Origin: Cubamyces lactineus
Taxonomy: Eukaryota; Basidiomycota; Agaricomycetes; Polyporales; Polyporaceae
Assembly: GCA_022376465.1 (NCBI GenBank)
Contig: JACDTU010000004.1
Coordinates: 1,612,001 to 1,676,000, forward strand
Length of the DNA: 64,000 nt
Direction: 5' to 3'
The position numbers and the translations under genes are program-made. The notes beneath the pieces are model-generated. The model did not search any database. It was not told the DNA's origin and saw nothing but the letters and a program-made list of their open reading frames with translations. Shown here one piece after another: positions 62,729-64,000 of the stretch (positions within the stretch are counted from its first letter, which is position 1; each line of letters opens with the position of its first letter).

Positions 62729-63029
62729 ACATGACCGGGGTGCAAGCTTGCGCTCAAGATAAGGAACAGATGGGTATAGGTGAAAGCTGAGAGGAGGGAG
62801 CGTATAAGTAGGAGAGTATGAGATGTATGGGCTGCTGTATGGCCCTGGCTGCGCCGCACCTACTCGCGTTTCCCCGGACAAGCGCCGAAGCGCGTCGCGC
62901 CAAGGTCTCGATCCTCGTCGGCGCACAGCCTGCACACCGTACTGGCTGCAGCGGCTCCTCGTCTCTCGACCTCTAGCTCTCTCCCGGACGACATACTGTA
63001 GCTGGTGGCTCCGTCTTGGGTATCTGGGC
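62729..63029. promoter_or_regulatory. Divergent SLA2 / SURF1 promoter
   Basis: 301 bp between the two start codons. A frame continues upstream of the SURF1 ATG but has no targeting features and no homology, so it is treated as promoter and leader. Confidence 0.45.
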
Positions 63030-64000
63030 ATGTTCAAGTCTTTCTCATCTGCTTTCTCCCGAGTCCGCTTTAGTGCCTTCGCCACGCGAAATGTCACGCG
63101 CCCTTCATGTCGGATGGTCTCTACGGAGGGACCTTCCCAAACGTACAGAGCCAAACGAGAGCCGTTGATTACGCCGTTCATGGTCCTGGTTGGCGTTATC
63201 CCAATATTTACGTTTGCGCTGGGGACATGGCAAGTGAAACGCCTTAAGTGGAAAGTCGCTCTCATAGACGATCTCGAGGAGAAATTGGAGCGGGAACCAA
63301 TGCCTCTGCCGCCACAAGTCAAGTATGTACATGCACATGGTGGACTCTCGTAGAACTTACGCGGTCTCTTGATAGCCTTGCGGCCCTACCCGACTTCGCC
63401 TTCCGTAAAGTCATGCTGAAAGGCCGCTGGGATAACGCCCACGCTATCCTCCTTGGCCCCCGTGTAAGAGACGGGATCATTGGATACCACTTGGTTGTGC
63501 CACTCGTGCGCTCGGACGGGTCTACCGTACTCGTCGACCGAGGGTTTGTCACCAAAGAGCTCGCCCAGGCTGCCAGGCGAGTCCAAGACAAGGAGCGGGA
63601 GGAGGTTGAGGTCCTCGGCATGCTGCGCACTGCGCAAGTGCGGAACGCTTTTACCCCTGATAACCACCCAGACAAGGGCGAATGGTACTGGGCAGATGTG
63701 GACGCCATGGCTGCCTATGCGGGAGGCGAGGCAGCTGGTGTCCAGCCTGTATTCATCGAGGAAGTGTTCGGTACGTCAGATAGCTGGTATTTCGTATGGC
63801 ACAATCTGAGTGAAATTCAGAGGGGCATGCTGGCGAAGCGTCCTCACGACTGGCTCATGCGTTGCCCGTCGGTCGATCACCTACTGTCGATATCCGAAAT
63901 TCTCATATATCGTACATAGTGACATGGTAGGTGTATGGTGAGCCCGTCCTGGACAGCGGTCGCTGAATAATTCACAGGTACTCACTGTCGGCATTCACAA
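63030..64000 (+). CDS. SURF1: SURF1/Shy1 cytochrome c oxidase assembly protein (3' truncated by window)
   Basis: Inner-membrane mitochondrial protein that helps insert heme a into Cox1. Exons 63030-63322, 63376-63770, 63821-63926 and the start of a fourth at 63978 that runs off the window. A Ser/Arg-rich presequence (MFKSFSSAFSRVRFSAFATRNVT) is followed by TM1 (PLITPFMVLVGVIPIFTFALGTWQVKRLKWK), with the GTWQVxRLxWK signature. The intermembrane domain follows: GRWDNAHAILLGPRVRDGIIGYHLVVPL, VLVDRGFVTKE, FTPDNHPDKGEWYWADVDAMA. Exon 3 gives GRSPTVDIRNSHISYIVTW, the stretch leading into TM2; the last visible residues are WYSLSAFT. Splice phases close exactly. Confidence 0.95.

Overview
The window is nuclear DNA of a filamentous basidiomycete, most probably a wood-decaying Agaricomycete and perhaps a polypore. 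Genes are dense, GC-rich and cut by many short introns, mostly 45-65 nt with GT-AG ends. There is a secreted GH7 cellobiohydrolase, and the left end carries the basidiomycete homeodomain (HD, 'A' or 'b') mating-type arrangement: mitochondrial intermediate peptidase, then a divergent pair of homeodomain-class genes. No bacterial, viral or intact transposon genes were recognised. Exon models below were built by hand from splice signals, reading phase and family resemblance. Nearly all recovered genes close in frame with a plausible length. Layout. 1-0.8 kb: 3' end of the mitochondrial intermediate peptidase gene. 1.2-4.9 kb: HD2 (minus) and HD1 (plus) sharing a 300-bp divergent promoter. HD2 has a complete homeodomain; the HD1 model has the usual N-terminal region and C-terminal tail but no homeodomain. 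5.7-6.7 kb: a small DUF7721-type protein, possibly the beta-flanking gene. 7.0-9.3 kb: DHA1-type MFS transporter. 9.7-10.6 kb: LEA-like alanine-rich protein. 11.5-15.6 kb: glycogenin with a huge disordered tail. 16.9-19.5 kb: mitochondrial UbiB/ADCK2-like kinase. 19.6-22.5 kb: an intact class II Old Yellow Enzyme and a decayed tandem copy. 22.9-24.0 kb: fructosamine kinase. 24.4-25.8 kb: GH7 cellobiohydrolase. 27.8-32.0 kb: RPB2. 32.0-34.4 kb: PTM1/GPR107-type seven-TM Golgi protein. 34.6-36.5 kb: Snx4-like sorting nexin. 36.6-37.7 kb: REV7. 38.1-42.3 kb: Zn2Cys6 transcription factor. 42.9-45.0 kb: second MFS transporter. 45.4-46.8 kb: CWC25. 47.0-48.0 kb: voltage-sensor-like membrane protein. 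48.3-49.6 kb: zinc-independent MDR oxidoreductase. 49.6-54.8 kb: gene-poor stretch. 54.8-58.2 kb: large disordered orphan protein. 58.9-62.7 kb: SLA2. 63.0 kb to the right edge: SURF1, cut off by the window. The mating block (HD1/HD2) makes the heterodimeric regulator of dikaryon development. Most of the rest is core eukaryotic housekeeping: transcription (RPB2), splicing (CWC25), translesion synthesis (REV7), endocytosis and sorting (SLA2, Snx4, PTM1), mitochondrial biogenesis (SURF1, ADCK2-like, intermediate peptidase) and glycogen priming. Accessory genes (CBH, two MFS carriers, OYE, fructosamine kinase, MDR) fit a plant-litter or wood lifestyle. The most unusual observation is the homeodomain-less HD1 beside a normal HD2.
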